From assembly GCA_963969495.1 (NCBI GenBank), contig OZ018320.1, forward strand, positions 72,708,245-72,772,244: a stretch of 64,000 nucleotides of DNA. Reading direction: 5' to 3'. Position 1 is the stretch's first letter, and each line of letters begins with the position of its first letter. The stretch comes from Ceratothoa steindachneri (Eukaryota > Arthropoda > Malacostraca > Isopoda > Cymothoidae). Shown piece after piece: positions 47,101 through 59,623 of the stretch. Both the position numbers and the translations under genes were made by a program. The notes beneath the pieces are model-generated. The model worked only from the letters and a program-made list of their open reading frames with translations. It did no database searches and was not told the DNA's origin.

Positions 47101-48559
47101 TCACCGGAAGTGGCTACGGTAGGTGTATTGGATACACTTCACCTCCGCTTCACCTTGGTTCGGTAATAAAATATATGTCTAGGAAGTGGGACTGAGATTA
47201 CCCACTCACTAGACATCGACAGTTATCAACAATCGCTTAATGTGAAATGTGATGGCATTTGAAATTTTGAACGTTGAAAGGACAAACAATGAATTAGCTC
47301 TCGGAGGAAAATTAATCAGTTAAAAAAAATATTGAAGCAAGATCGGTCCTGGTTAGAAGGCGAAAAATAAGCTTGTGATTATCGCAAGGAATCAAAACAG
47401 GAACTAAAAAGGAGATCAAAGAAAATGAATGAATAGAAATAACCTGTAAACAAGATATAGTATGAAAAATCATTGCGTGCCCTCTACCCCCGACGAGTTT
47501 CGTCAGCCACAAATGGTGGCAAAGAGGAAAATATATTTCTGAATTTTGCAGGTAAATATGTAGAAGTAATTTGGAGATGCAGAAATTCATACTAATTGGC
47601 CCCTTCCCTCACTTTTACCCTGAGCGGAAATGAGATGAATGGGCGAAGGCAACAGAATATAGCAATTATGCTGATTTGCTTTGAGGTTAATTTTTACAAG
47701 TCGCTTTCGTGAGCAATCAGTGAGGGGTAATTATGCTTCGTATCTTTCTCTGGTAATAAGGCTGGTTCCAGGTTCCTTCACCTGCTGTCAACACGACCAT
47801 TTTCAGGCTGATATAAATAAAAGAAACGTCACATTCATGGCTGATTCGCTTTCCCCGACCGCGTTCACGGTTTTAGCGTGACCATTGACGGGCTCCAGCG
47901 CTCCAAGCATGTCTGTAGTTAATAGGACCTTTTGACATTAATGTTCTTTAAAATGTATCTCTTTCAAAGTAATGGGAACCAAAGGTTATTCCGAAGTACA
48001 TAAAAGTTCTTTTTTCATTTAACACAAAAGTGAATAAATGGAAAGTTAAATAATTTTATCGCTGGTTTCACCAGCGACGACCTGACAGCAATCTTTACTC
48101 ATCACGCATAAAATAAGACTAGTGAAGTTTGAAGTCAGGTCGCTAGGGACAGCACCTCTAACATTAAATACAATCAATTTGTACACAATGAAATAACACG
48201 AATACTTTTTAAATTATAATCATTTAAAGTTCTGTTCACTTTTTCGTGGAACATTTAATACCTTAGTTTTCTTGTTATGATGTGTAAAAAGCTGTGGTTT
48301 CTCTCATTGTCCTAAGGGACTATCACATTTGTGATCCTTATTTCTCTTAAGACGAGATTAACGGATTTATAAAAACGCAATCACCATCATAGATAGTGAA
48401 CAACATTATCTTGACATATGTCTATTAAGGGTATCAAAATATATTTTTCGTATATTTTAGTTCAATAAAAAACGCTCCCAAAATAAATTTAGTAATCATG
48501 ACATTTTTCTATTGTAACACGAGCTGTCTGATTCCACGTTCCCCCTCCCCCCATCCCAT
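44161..48559. other. Unassigned 4.4-kb stretch, possible solo LTR inside
   Basis: Open frames at 44799-45104 (-), 45403-45699 (+), 45851-46078 (+), 47312-47590 (-) and 47681-47881 (+) have no motif that I recognise. The part 46260-47260 is less AT-rich, with a TATATAGCC box near 46505, and could be an LTR or its leader; no duplicate or TSD was found. A 12-13 bp inverted repeat (AGCGACGACCTGAC/GTCAGGTCGCT) spans 48071-48146. Confidence 0.3.
46367..46543. repeat. Two hairpins with the same GATTACC/GGTAATC stem
   Basis: GATTACC at 46367-46373 pairs with GGTAATC at 46387-46393. GATTACC at 46521-46527 pairs with GGTAATC at 46537-46543, the second stem extended by GTCT/AGAC. GATTACC recurs alone near 47196. 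This could be a regulatory part of an LTR; the role is unknown. Confidence 0.45.
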
Positions 48560-48630
48560 TTAATTGGCATCTCATCCCTGCGAGATAGCCCATCTGGGCT
48601 ACGCAGCTTTTAAATTTTAAATGCACTATT
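48560..48630 (+). other. LINE 3'-end-like hairpin
   Basis: CTGCGAGATAGCCCATCTGG followed by GCTACGCAG forms a stem-loop, then CTTTTAAATTTTAAATG. The layout resembles the LINE-B 3' end at 26960-27017. No coding part precedes it, so it may be only a 3' remnant. Confidence 0.35.
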
Positions 48631-49219
48631 CATTCATTGGCATCTCATCATCTTCATTGGTTCTGGCTGTTTTCCTACTGGTAAAGTGTTCAAGAAACCT
48701 GAAAGAAAAGAATTTTGTTTTCATTCATGATTAACAACAAATTGTTGCAAATTATTGAACACAGAGCTTTATTTTCTGGAGCCCACTTATACAAAATCCA
48801 CTCTCAATATACCTTTCCAATTTTATTGATATGCTCTTGAATGGTATACCAAGGCAGATTTTTTCTGAGATGTCTTAGATGTTTTGTCCTGGTTTCCTTA
48901 TCGATGCCCCTCGAAGAGATCAAATTAGCATTTCTTAAGCTTACAAACCACGTTTGACCTTTGCAAACACTAGCTCCATAAGAATACACACTATGTTCTT
49001 CACTGTATGTGTTGCATTGCTGTATTCTTGAACTTCGTAAAAGATGAAATAGAAATATCCATATTCTCTCGGATACCCCCTAAAGATACAAACCAACCAG
49101 AACAACAGTCAAACTGATATCTGAGCATACATACACTTCGAACTAATAAATTCTATGTACCGTGACTCTAACATGAGACTTAAAAATGCAACATTACTTA
49201 TCGGTGCCCTTAATATATA
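48631..49219. other. Unassigned
   Basis: The open frame 48804-48989 (-) is unrecognised. Nothing else seen. Confidence 0.3.
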
Positions 49220-50266
49220 CAGTGAAGTGCTAAAAGCCATGGCATATCAGTATGTAAAGGCAATAATAGGCAACGCCACCGTACTGTGAGGTTATGGCAA
49301 GTCTCAGACTTGTATAATTTGAGATCTGACATCATGTCAGTCAGTGCGAACACAGGCTAAACTGCTTATGGAAAGGCGACGCGAATTGTCGGAGTTCGAA
49401 CAGTGTATGATAGTGGGAGCCAGAGGGATGGGACATTCCATTTCTGAAATTGTGCGGATCTTTAACATTACTCGATGTACGGTGTCACGTGTGTACCGAA
49501 TACCTCACAGAAGGCATTACTATCTACCATGGAGAGAGCAGTGGCCGATTCCAGTTGCTTAATGATCGTGACCAGCGGTGTCTGGCTAGAATTGTCCATG
49601 GCAACAAAAAAGCAAAATTGGTTCAAATTGCATTGGCATTCAATGTAGGAAGTAGCAGCCACATCTATCTATCAAAATATAGTGAGCAGAAGACTCACCA
49701 GACTGTGCTTCGAAGCGCTATGATATCAAACTCAGCGTCGCATCTGAGCTTGTGACGTGGCTAATTGAACCCTGGGAGACTAGCAATATGTGGCGTGGTC
49801 TGATGAGTTACGATTTTAGTTGTTTTGAGCTGACCGTATGGTTTGCGGTAGGGTTCTCAACAATGCCCGGTGCAGGCTGGTAGTGGTTCCATACTGATGT
49901 AAATGCGTTCATGTTTCATAGTTTGGATCCGTCTAAACACGTCATTGATCTGTGACCGATACGTTGCACTGCTTGGTGATTATTTGCATACATTCATTGG
50001 TCCCAATAACGATTAGATATTTCAGCAGAATAATACAGTGTCATCTGGCTTAAATTGCTCAGAATTGGTTCGACGAGCATTCTGGAGAGTTTCACCAAAG
50101 CGTGTGGACACCACGTTCACCCTACATGGACCCAATTGAGCAATTATGGGACTTTAGGGCCACGGCTATTCGCACTCAAGGTCCTGCATCTATAAATATC
50201 AGGAAACTGTGGACAGCTATCGAAACGCCATGTGACAACAGTAATAAATATTGTAGGATGGAAACC
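49220..50266 (+). pseudogene. Tc1-like transposon remnant
   Basis: The left end CAGTGAAGTGCTAAAAGCC follows a TA (49218-49219), as in Tc1 elements. The transposase N-terminus reads ERRRELSEFEQCMIVGARGM then ISEIVRIFNITRCTVSRVYR (paired-like HTH). Around 49545-49680 is DRDQRCLARIVHGNKKAKL. The catalytic region is decayed: a first-Asp SDE relic near 49800 (VWSDELRF-like), QQNNTVSSGL-like residues near 50025, then NWFDEHSGEFHQSVWTPRSP, YMDPIEQLWDF (Glu present) and NIRKLWTAIET. Several frameshifts. The right TIR was not found; a tandem repeat follows. Confidence 0.7.
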
Positions 50267-50680
50267 GAGTCTACACACACGACACGTTCATGAGCATATT
50301 AAAACACGTATACACTCATGAGCAAACACATGACCTTGCACCCCGAGTCTAACCCCCTTCCCTTTCTGGTTTGTCGCCAGTCCCCCTGCCCTCAACACCC
50401 CCACCCTTAGGTCAGTGATATTTTTTCGAAGAATCAGAGTCTGCACACACGCATGAGCACATTCAAAGAAGTACACACGCACATACTCATGAACACACAT
50501 GCACTCTGAGTTCCCCACACTTACTGGTTTGTTGTTAAATCTCCCCTTCTCTCCCCCCACCACCCTTGGTTTATCGCCAAATGTTCCCAGCCTCGTCCTC
50601 TCCCCCTAAGGTCAGTGATATTTTTTCAAGGGAATCAGGATCTACACATACACGCACACACACTTTGAAAAAATAATAAT
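50267..50680. repeat. Tandem duplication, units of ~170-200 bp
   Basis: Units 50267-50436 and 50437-50637 share the starts GAGTCTACACACACG/GAGTCTGCACACACG, the middle words TACTCATGA/CTCATGAG and CTGGTTTGT.G, and the end GGTCAGTGATATTTTTTC. A third start, GGATCTACACATACACG, follows at 50638. Confidence 0.7.
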
Positions 50681-50921
50681 TTGGACAGCTTAAAAAGAAT
50701 ACGGACGGAAATTCAAACTATCTACCAAGCGATTGCCAAGAAAGGTTTGTTTTTTTTAATTAAGGGGCTATCTGGCGACTGCCGACTAAGGCATAAGTTG
50801 CCGTAAACAAACAGCCTAGTTCTAGGCTACTTTAAAAAATTGAACAGGAAACAATAGAAAGAAATAACAATAACAAAGCAATAACAAAAACAATAACAAA
50901 AACAACAACAATTAAACCGGG

Positions 50922-53900
50922 TTAAATGAAAGAGAGAAGGCCGGCCTCCCCCAAAAAGTCAATAAGTCCACCAGTCAAAGTACACGCACTCGTCCCGAGT
51001 ACAAGGGACAGGCGGTAGCGACCCCACCTATCCCGGTACCGGAACAGGTGTCGTGCGCGAAGATCACCCAGACTGGGACATTCGACCAGAATGTGCCGAA
51101 CAGTCTGGGGGACGACGCAGTCGTTGCAATAGGGCGCAGGCGAGCGTTCCATCAAATAGCGATGGGTCACACGAGTGTGGCCGATTCGGAGACGACAGAA
51201 AGCAATCTGAAGCCGCCGCGGCATTGGGGGATAGGTCCATGGGAACAGTCGCGGCGCAATGGCACGCAACTTTAAGTTCCCTTCGACCATCTCCCATCTT
51301 CTTTGCCAAGCAGTCCGAAGAGCTGCCCAAATTCCTGCCATGTAGTCAGTGTGAGGAAGAGCGAAACGCTGGTCCGGTCGCAGAGTCCTCGCGGACTCTT
51401 TGGCGCCCTCATCGGCGCGCTCATTCCCCGCAATTCCTACATGTCCAGGAACCCAGCACAAGATAATCTCGACATCTGCCCGGCTCGCCAAAACCGTGGC
51501 GTCATGGATTTCGCGAACCAGGGGATGCGGAGATTCCAATGCCCCGAGAGCACTCAGGGCGCTTTGTGAGTCGCTATAGATAACAATCCCGTCTCCGAAC
51601 CGCACACGTCGCGTAATCTCCCGTACCGAGTGATGTATTGCCACCAGCTCGGCCGTGAAGACAGACGCAGCGCCTGGTAGAGCCCCGCTAACTTCAAACA
51701 GAGGGGATACGGCGTGGAAGCCGACCCCCTCTTGGGACTTGGAGCCATCCGTATACACTGGCACGGTACCAGCGTGTACGATGTGTGCTCCAAAAAGGTC
51801 GAACGCAATACTCCCGGCGCAGTACAAGCTTTAGGAGCAGAGGCGTGGCGACAAATAGCCAAATGTGGTACCCTCCAGGGTAGCGTCCTGGGCAGAACCA
51901 GGGGCGCCACCCGCCCGAGAGCTATATCTAGCTCTCGAAGGGGTTTCCAGGCCCTAAACCCAAAGGGCTTAGGGTATGACTGGCGTCTCTCGGCGGCATA
52001 GGCACCATCGAGATCAGCTGCGGATGCAGTGAGAGCTGTTGGCGACTGAGGGAGGTGCCAGGCTCGCGCGTACAGGCGAGTGATGCACTGCACGCGGCGC
52101 AGAGCGAGTAGCATCCCCCCAGCATCGACCAACAGGCTCTCAATGGGGGAAGTGCGGAAGGCACCGGTCGCAAGGCGAAGGCAGGTGTGGTGGATTGAAT
52201 CCACCTTCCGCAATAAACGCTCGGCTGCGGATGCATAAAACTCGCATCCGTAGTCGAGCTTCGAGCGAACAAAGGATCGATAAAAAAGTAAGGCAGTAGC
52301 CCTATCAGCGCCCCAAGCGCTGAACGTCACGGAACGGAGAATGTCCATGGCGCGGGTACAAGAGACCCTAAGGCTGCGAATATGAGCCTCCCAGGTGAGG
52401 CGTCGGTCGAATACAAGACCGAGGAAACGGTGCGACTCAACCACATCCAGGCGCACCCCATTAAGGAACAAATCTGGGTCGGGGTGAAGCCGAGGATGGC
52501 GGCACAAGTGCACCACCTTGGTCTTAGCCAAAGAAAACCGAAACTTGTGCGCTTTGGCATAGCGAGAGACGCGGTTCAATGCCTGTTGGAGTCGACGCTC
52601 CAGAGTTGGCATCTGGGCCGTGCCAAAAGAGATCGAAAGCTCGTCCACGTAGAGCGTAGCGAGAACATCTTCCGGCAGCACCGAGGTGATGCCGTTGATG
52701 CTCAGCGCAAAGAGTGTGACACTGAGGACACTTCCCTGCGGGACACCCTCTTCCTGCTCCTTTGGGCCGGAGAGGGCTCCCCCCACCCGTACGCGGAATC
52801 AACGATCTCGCAAAAATTCAGATATAAACATTGGGAGGCGTCCCCTCGCCCCCATCGTGTGCAGAGTCTCCATGATACCGTATCGCCATGCGGTATCATA
52901 GGCCTTCTCCAGATCAAAAAACACCGTGGTGTAGTGCTGTCTACGAAGGAAAGCCTCGCAGACGGCATTTTCCAGTCAGAGCAGAGCATCCGACGTGGAG
53001 TGGAACTTACGGAAGCCACCCTATGCAGAAGACAGATGGCCTCCGCTGTCCAGGAACAAGGCTAATCTAACATTTACCAATTTCTCCATCAACTTGCACA
53101 CGCAAGAGGTTAGAGAGATTAGGCGGAAACCGGTCGGAGTAGAGTGATCTCTTCCCGGCTTGCGAAAGGCCAGCACAGTAGCGATTCGCCAGGAGTCTGG
53201 GAGAAGACCTTCCACCCAGATCCTGTTGAACAAATCTAACAGAAAGGCCATGCTTCGCTCACCCAGGTGTCGAAGCATGGCGTACGGGACATCGTCCGGA
53301 CCAAAGGCGGTGTCCGCGCACGAAGCGAGAGCGGAACGCAACTCACTCACAGTAAACTTGTCGTTGAATGGTTCTCCGCCTCTGGCGGTAAAGTCCCGCC
53401 TAGCGGCCTTCCGTGACATCACGACGTGCATTGAATCTTGGCGGAGAAGCATCACGGCTAGAGAATGCGGAAAAAGCGGTCGCTAAGGATTCCGCCACGG
53501 ACGCGGGGTCCGAGATTGCGGTCCCATTCTCCTGGAGAACGGGAGGAGGGTCCTGCGAGAACTTGCCCCGAATCCTTTTGACTCGCTTCCACACCTCAGC
53601 TAAAGGGATCTTCCCGTTAAGTGAAGACACGTATGTCCGCCAAGAAGAGCGGCGGGCGTGCTTCGAAATATACTGGAACCTAGCCCTAGCCCGACGAAAT
53701 TCAGCGACGGTGAAATCGTTCGGGCGGCGCTTATAGCGCATGTAGGCATAACGCTTCTGTTAAAGGGCCGTCTCACACTCGGCCGACCACCATGGGAGTG
53801 TTCGGCGTGCAAAATGGCCAGACTTCCTAGGAATAGTAGTCAGGCCCACGGCGATGAGGTTGCCGGAGAAGAACTCAACGGCCTCATCTACCGACCTAAA

Positions 53901-54650
53901 CTCCTCGACTGAGATAGAGAATTCAGTCATTTCCTGAAATGCAGGCCACCGAGCCCGCGCCAAGCACCACCGAGGTGGTCTCTCAGGCGGCAGTTGCCCT
54001 GAAAATGATATTTGAATGGGAAAGTGATCACTACCATGGAGGTCATCGACCACCCCCCAATCAAAATCAGGCTGTGCATCCGAAGAGCACAAAGATAGGT
54101 CGAGGCAAGTAAATGAAGCGGTTCTCGGACAGTGATGCGTAAACTCATCCACGTTTAGGCCCCCATCTCAAGCTCTTCAATCAGATCGGCAAGAACTTGT
54201 CCCCTGGGTTTTATGGAGTAATCTCCCCAGAGAGGATGCCTGCCGTTCAGATCTTCAAGCAAGAGATAGGGCCTCGGCAACCGTGCCATGACGCAGCGGA
54301 AGTCCCCCGCGTCGAAGTCAGCTGACGGTGGAATGTACGCCGAAATGATAGTATACCTCCTATCCAGGTGCAGCTGCACAGCCACTGCATGAAAGGAGGT
54401 ATCTAAATAGAAAGGAAGAACGGAGACATCATGCCGGGTGTAAACCGCGCATCCCCTAGCCCGGCCATCCCGCGGTGGTGGGGTCGCAAGACCCTTGTAC
54501 CCCGGGAGGGCGGGCAGGGGGCACGCGCCTAGCATGGTCTCCTGCAAAAAGATAGCTAACGGGGAGCGGGACGAGACGAGCCTCTGCAGCTCCTCCCAGT
54601 TGGCCCGGAGTCCACGGCAATTCCATTGAAGGAATATGCCCTCCAGGCCT
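50922..54650 (-). pseudogene. LINE-B ORF2: endonuclease, RT, RNase H, zinc motif
   Basis: APE endonuclease from about 54640: GIFLQWNCRGLRANWEEL, LAIFLQET, YTIISAYIPP, LEDLNGRHPLWG, then after a shift near 54150 LHGSDHFPIQISF. A TAA at about 53760 and a frameshift near 53405 follow. RT: FGPDDVPYAMLRHLG, GFRLISLTSCVCKLMEKLV, FFDLEKAYDTAWRYG and EEGVPQGSVLSVTLF. The active site is Y-V-D-E at 52640-52651 (second Asp replaced by Glu). RNase H (frame 50922-51827) has VPVYTDGSKS, FTAELVAIHH, YSDSQSALSAL and CWVPGHVGIAGNERAD, then a CNDCVVPQTVRHILVECP zinc motif. At least four breaks. It would have nicked target DNA and copied LINE RNA. Confidence 0.85.
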
Positions 54651-56991
54651 AGCTCGGAGGATTAGCGGGGGCCCTCCTTGAACTGAAGACCCTCACGGGA
54701 ATGGCCGTACGCTTCCCGGGAGGAGAACCCCGGGCGCTGTTGGCCGGACAAAGCGCTGGAGGCGCTGTCGCCTTCGAGGACTTATTGGGGGAGGTTGGGC
54801 TCGCCATGCGAGTCTTTTCCTCCCTGCGCCTCGAAACCTTAGGCGGGCGCTGCGGCTTCGGAGGCGGGGGGCCCTCTTTTCGAGGAACCACCGTCTCCGT
54901 GCCACTCGCTCCACCTCGGGGAGTGGGCGAAGGAGACGAAGCTCCTTTGTTGCTGTCCTCCTTTCGGGGGACAGCTTTAGGAACCCCCGAAGATGGTCTA
55001 GTGACCATCTTCTGGGGTGTTGCCTCCTGTGAGTCTAACGACTCGGTGGAGGCGCGTGGCCGTTTCGCCTTGCGGGAAACGGTCACGCTGGGGGAAGAGG
55101 GGGGGAGCCCTAATTTAAGCCGACGCTGGGGAGGAACCCTTTTTGCCGCCAGCTATACCAGGGGAGCGCCCGGGTTGGGTAGAGCCCGCAGAAGGACTCC
55201 GAATGGGCGCGGAAACAACCATGCTCGTTGGCCTGGATGGGTTAGGAGCAGAGGGTGCCTTTCTAACTACTGAGGCATATGACGTCCCAGGCAGAGCCGG
55301 GCGCGCCAGGACCAAGTCCTTAGCCTCGCGGAATGAGAGTCTATCCTGGGCCTAAACGGCCAGGATTTCTTTCTCCAGGAGATATGCACCACATTGCTTC
55401 GAAGAAGCAGCGTGCGGCTCTCCGCAATTGACACACTTGGCCACACACGATTTGGACTTATCGTGTGCGACCTTGGAGCAATTTACACAGACTTCGGGTG
55501 ACCCCGACTTTGCACGTCTACATGAGCGATTCGTATGGCCGAAGCGGTGACAGTAATAGCACCGCCGCGGCAGTGGCACAAATGCATTCACGCGGTAGCG
55601 GTACCAACCGGCACGCACCGACTCAGGGAGCTTGTCACAGTCGAACGTGACGAAGAGTGTAGGGGTGGGTCTCGAAGCCCCTCCCTGTTTTCTCATCACA
55701 CGTTTGACCTTGACCGCCCCATGGTCGGCCAGCTCTAGGGTGATGTCCTCAATGGAGTAGTCAACGAGTTCCCTCGCATAAACTACTCCTTTCACAAAGT
55801 TCATGGTAGAGTGCGGCGTCACACTCACCGGGGTGCCATGAAGTGTCCGAAGAGCACTTATCTTGGCCGCCTCGACGGGATTCGCCGCATTCGCCAGAAG
55901 GCTCCCGTCCGAGAAACGGGTCACCTTCGGCTCTCTACCAATTTCACTAGCTAATCTTCTCCTCTGATGGATCATGTTGCCCTTGGACAACATGGTGCCA
56001 TCAGTGGAGCGAATCACGAGGAAGCGTTTGAAGCCAGCGGGCTCGAAAACGCCAGGTAACCTCTGAATCAGGGGCCCCGATGTCATCGAGGCTCCGCCCT
56101 GTGCACTCATGGTGTAAGTCTTGGTCAGGGGCTCCGCACACGAGGGGGTAGAGGGGCCGGATGTGCCGATCTTGGCTTGGTCGCCTACCAAAGTGGCAGC
56201 AGACCCATCCGTCCCCTCAGCCCCCGCGGATGGAGAGGAGCCCCGAGTCTTCTTCGTCTTTTTAGTATTTTTAGTCTTTTTCTTTTTTGGAGAGGAGGGC
56301 GGGGAATGAACCCGCTTCTCACCTCCGCCGGCAGAAGCCCCTAAGCCAGATGGACCGGCCTCAGCCAGGTCCCTCTCCAAAATGGAGAAGGTCCTGGTAG
56401 TCGTAGGGGCACCTGTCGGAGGAGATCCCTCCCCTCCTTGTACTGCCTCGGAGCCCTCAGCCGTTTGAGGAGGACCCTGCATAGGGGCGGATTCGGGTTC
56501 GGTGCTTGCCGCCGAGCCCGAATTCCCCCCATGGAAGGCCCTACCGTCTGAGGCTGGGTCTCCTCAAGGACCATGTCTATCACAGGAGGGGCCTCCAGTT
56601 GGCCATCCCCTCCCAGGACATCGCAGGTCCCCTTGGCAGTGTCGCCAGTCTTGTGTGGGGAGGCACAGGCCTTGACCCCAGCAAGGTTTAAAACTCTTGC
56701 CAGCAGGTCTTTTGAGGGAAGCGACCGAAGGGGCCTGGCTTCCCTCTCCCCCCTAAGGGAGTTCGCCCTACCGAGCCGCTTGCACGAGGGGCGGTCGGCA
56801 TTGGGCTGCCTGCTGGCTTTCTTGGCAGTCCCCTTAGAAAGCAAAGGAGGGACTGCCGCTGGAGATAGGGAGGTGCCCGAAAGCACCTCCAGAGAAGGGG
56901 GTGAGGGGGAGTCCCCTACACCCGTAGGCGTAGAAGAGGAGTAAGCCTCCTCTCCGGTTAAAGAAGTATGGAGAGTCCCCTGCGCAAGCAC
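54649..56991 (-). pseudogene. LINE-B ORF1 (gag-like, three CCHC knuckles)
   Basis: The N-terminal frame 56991-56500 is Pro/Ser/Lys-rich. After a shift near 56500 the main frame (to 55352) contains SPKKKKTKNTKKTKK, a conserved RNA-binding-like region (KRFLVIRSTDGTMLSKGN to RTLHGTPVSVTPHSTMNFVK), and three zinc knuckles: CYYCHRFGHTNRSC, CVNCSKVAHDKSKSC and CVNCGEPHAASSKQC. An in-frame TAG at about 55352 separates EKEILAV from QDRLSFREAKDLVLARPALP. Another shift leads to a basic, low-complexity tail ending at 54649. The protein would coat LINE RNA. Plus-strand frames over this region are antisense shadows. Confidence 0.8.
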
Positions 56992-57275
56992 AAGGGGGGG
57001 GGGCCTCCATTTTCTCGGTGGAGCTGGCCGAGGGCGGCTCCGTTAATTTTTTTGGGGGGAAGTTGGGGGTTGGATTTTTTTTTTTTTTTTGTCATACATG
57101 GGCATGGTGACCCTCTTTTTAATACGGGACGCAATAGCTCATCACCTCTCGCAGTTGCCCGCACTGCGAGAGGTGCTTACAAGATCGGCAGAGCCAGGCG
57201 CCGCCATTCGGGACCACCCCTCCGGCCTGGTGGCCTGGCAGTCCATCGGCATGGCGGCTCCACCTTGGACACGGC

Positions 57276-57690
57276 GTAAAATTGATAGAATGTGAAGAGG
57301 AGAGGAAAGGGGATGTGAGGAAGGTATGGGTGGGGATGAAGCAGGTTGTTAAAAAAAAACCCATCCCGAACCGGAGCTCAAGGGTTAGGGAACAATGTCC
57401 CCTCTCCCCCCAGCCCCGATCCGGGGTGGTTGGCTTGAGAAGAAGGTCAGCATCTACCCTGTGAAATTAGAAGCTTACCATGGAAAGTTGTGGGAGAGGT
57501 GTATGAAAAGCGACGAGGTAGGGGAGAAATCGGGCTATCTGAAGGAAGGAAGAGAGGCTAAGCTGGGGCCGGACGGAGCGCTGGATCCCGTCAACACGCG
57601 GCCAGGATGGCAAATCGCCGCTCCCTTACGGGGTTGCCAAGAAAGCGCGCTAACCAGTGTTGTAGCCGGGAAGCTAGTTTAAGAGTACTT
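57276..57690. other. GC-rich flank, possibly LINE-B 5' UTR
   Basis: GC-richer than what follows; no domain motif. Frames at 57282-57682 (+) are unrecognised. The composition suggests it continues LINE-B, but no boundary is visible. Confidence 0.3.
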
Positions 57691-59623
57691 GTTCTGGCTT
57701 TTTGTTGACTTGAGAATTTGGGTGTTATCTTTTGATTTTCAGCAAATTTTAGACAAGTATCATTCAGGTTGAAGTATATGAAAAGTTCACTTTTTCATTA
57801 GTTCTACAGAGCATCTGTTTCTGTCATTTTGAATATTAATGGAAAGTGACGAAAGTGAATGAGAAAAAAAAATCATGGAGGCCACTACGCGTAACGTAGA
57901 AATTCAAACCTATTAGGTAGTTATCTCTGGAGATCTCAGATTTTCTCTAACATTTCACCGTATCTCGCAATTCACAGTTACGTTTACGGAGTAAGTCATT
58001 TTCTTTTTTGTAACTTGTTTTTTAAAAAAGTCAAGGTTGTTATAATTATTTATTTTATATTTAAATTCAAATATGCATACGCTTCTAACTTTATTCAGTT
58101 CCTTATCAAAGATAACTACAATAGAAATTAATATAACAAAGTTATATCTTCGAGATAGGCCACAAATTGTGTTTGTAAAAGAATTGAGTCAAGAAGCCCC
58201 ACGTGGCTATCACACACGAGGTCAAAGGACGAGAGAATGCGCCTAAACACCACGCAAAGAGGCTTCGGAACGCCGCTGTATTTACTTATAGAGGCTTCCA
58301 CCCAAGCTTTGAGGCAATCTTGCCTGCAAGAGTGAGGAAAGTCATCCGTTATCGCAAATTCGTGGCTGGAAGCAATTTCGCCCCCATCGTATTTAACGTC
58401 AGGTTCGGCCGGAACCAGGGAGTACAGGCTCGCATTCCAGCACGAGACACATCTCTTCTCGATTTGGCTCCACTTTCGTCTCCACGAGCGCAAAAGCAAG
58501 AAGTTCTTCCGTCGGAATTCCTTCCTAGTTAATTGGCGATTTACCATGAACGGCCCTTATCGTTCACCAAGGTATTCCGAGTTAAATCTCAACCTTCTGC
58601 AATTCTTGTCCTCGAATTGACCCCCATCGATTCTTCGCCGTCCAAGCTCTAACTTCTGCAAGACATCGTCGCATGCAAATTACTTAATCCGGCCAACCCC
58701 TAATTATTTTTTTGTATTTTGGCTCAGCACAGCTTTGAAGACATAATCCGTGTTTTGTCATTTACCTGCCTTAAGCTAATTAGCTTGTCCCGTTTGCCCG
58801 ACTATCGAGCCCCCAAATTCCTGGAAAATCCCATTTTATTTTATTTGTGTAAATATATATTTTTCTTTGTGTTATTAAATATTATTTTTCTACTTCTCTT
58901 TTAAATAACCCGGAACAGCATTCAGCCATGACTAGTAATTAACGGCCAATCTGCTCTCGCTTTTATTGTTATTCGCCTGCGTACTCGGGGAACGCTTTCC
59001 CTCCATTTATTCCCCCCTCATTATCTTACCCCATCATCAGGTAAAGGAGCCGAGGTCAGGTCTCTTGGGCGTTCTTCCTCTCTATTCCTCACCACTCGGC
59101 TAACCTAATCTTCCTCCATATATCGGCTATACCTCGACAGTGTTACCCTTATCCCTTTCTTTTAAATTGTCTTTCCTATGCTAAAAGACGTTCTATAATA
59201 CAGTTCCTACTATCTCCTTTAATGTTACAAACGCTCTGGCTTTGCCCCTTCCTGACCTTCACCCTTATTTTAAAAACTTTAATTTTCTGTTGCTTTCGAG
59301 TACCAGTCGACTATAAGAATATACTTGTTCACAATACATGTAATAATATAGGTGGAGTTTACTCAGTCGAATGTTTCTGCTATCGGAGTAAATATTTTGA
59401 ACAAACAATCAATCAATTGTCGGTCCGTATCAATTAGTATAAATGCAATTAACGGAGAGGTGTAAATAATAGTGCGTTTTTTGTTCATATGTACGAGAAT
59501 GACAATTTAATTAATTGGGATTCAGTAAATTTATTTATCGCTCCAATAACCTTATAAAAAGAATAATTGTTGAATGCTCTTTTATTTCCCATTCTGATAA
59601 TTAATTTTAACATTTACTTTGGC
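57691..59623. other. Unassigned; one 139-codon frame at 58128-58547 (-)
   Basis: The minus frame (MVNRQLTRKEFRRKNFLLLR to TQFVAYLEDITLLY) is longer than most random frames, and the stretch is a little GC-richer than its flanks. The antisense 58203-58532 (+) is open too, and I recognise neither. It could be an exon or a chance frame. The rest is AT-rich without motifs. Confidence 0.25.

Larger units (their letters stand above)
50748..57275 (-). mobile_element. Long GC-rich LINE 'LINE-B' (gag CCHC; APE-RT-RNase H)
   Basis: About 6.5 kb on the minus strand: a GC-rich 5' region (56992-57275), ORF1, ORF2, then a 3' UTR with TTGTTATTG repeats at 50860-50910. The UTR ends GGCAGTCGCCAGATAGCCCC plus an A-rich tail near 50748. 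The composition is clearly more GC-rich than the surrounding DNA, so the copy is probably fairly young or from a GC-rich family. ORF layout and RNase H place it among the R1/I/LOA-type LINEs. The exact clade and 5' boundary are uncertain; the GC-rich stretch to 57690 may still belong to it. Confidence 0.8.

Noticed and set aside
52382..53065. 227-codon plus-strand frame
   Set aside because: Antisense to the LINE-B RT; GC-rich coding DNA often leaves the opposite strand open, and no protein motif is seen.
54701..55273. 190-codon plus-strand frame
   Set aside because: Antisense to LINE-B ORF1 tail; low-complexity Gly/Arg composition.
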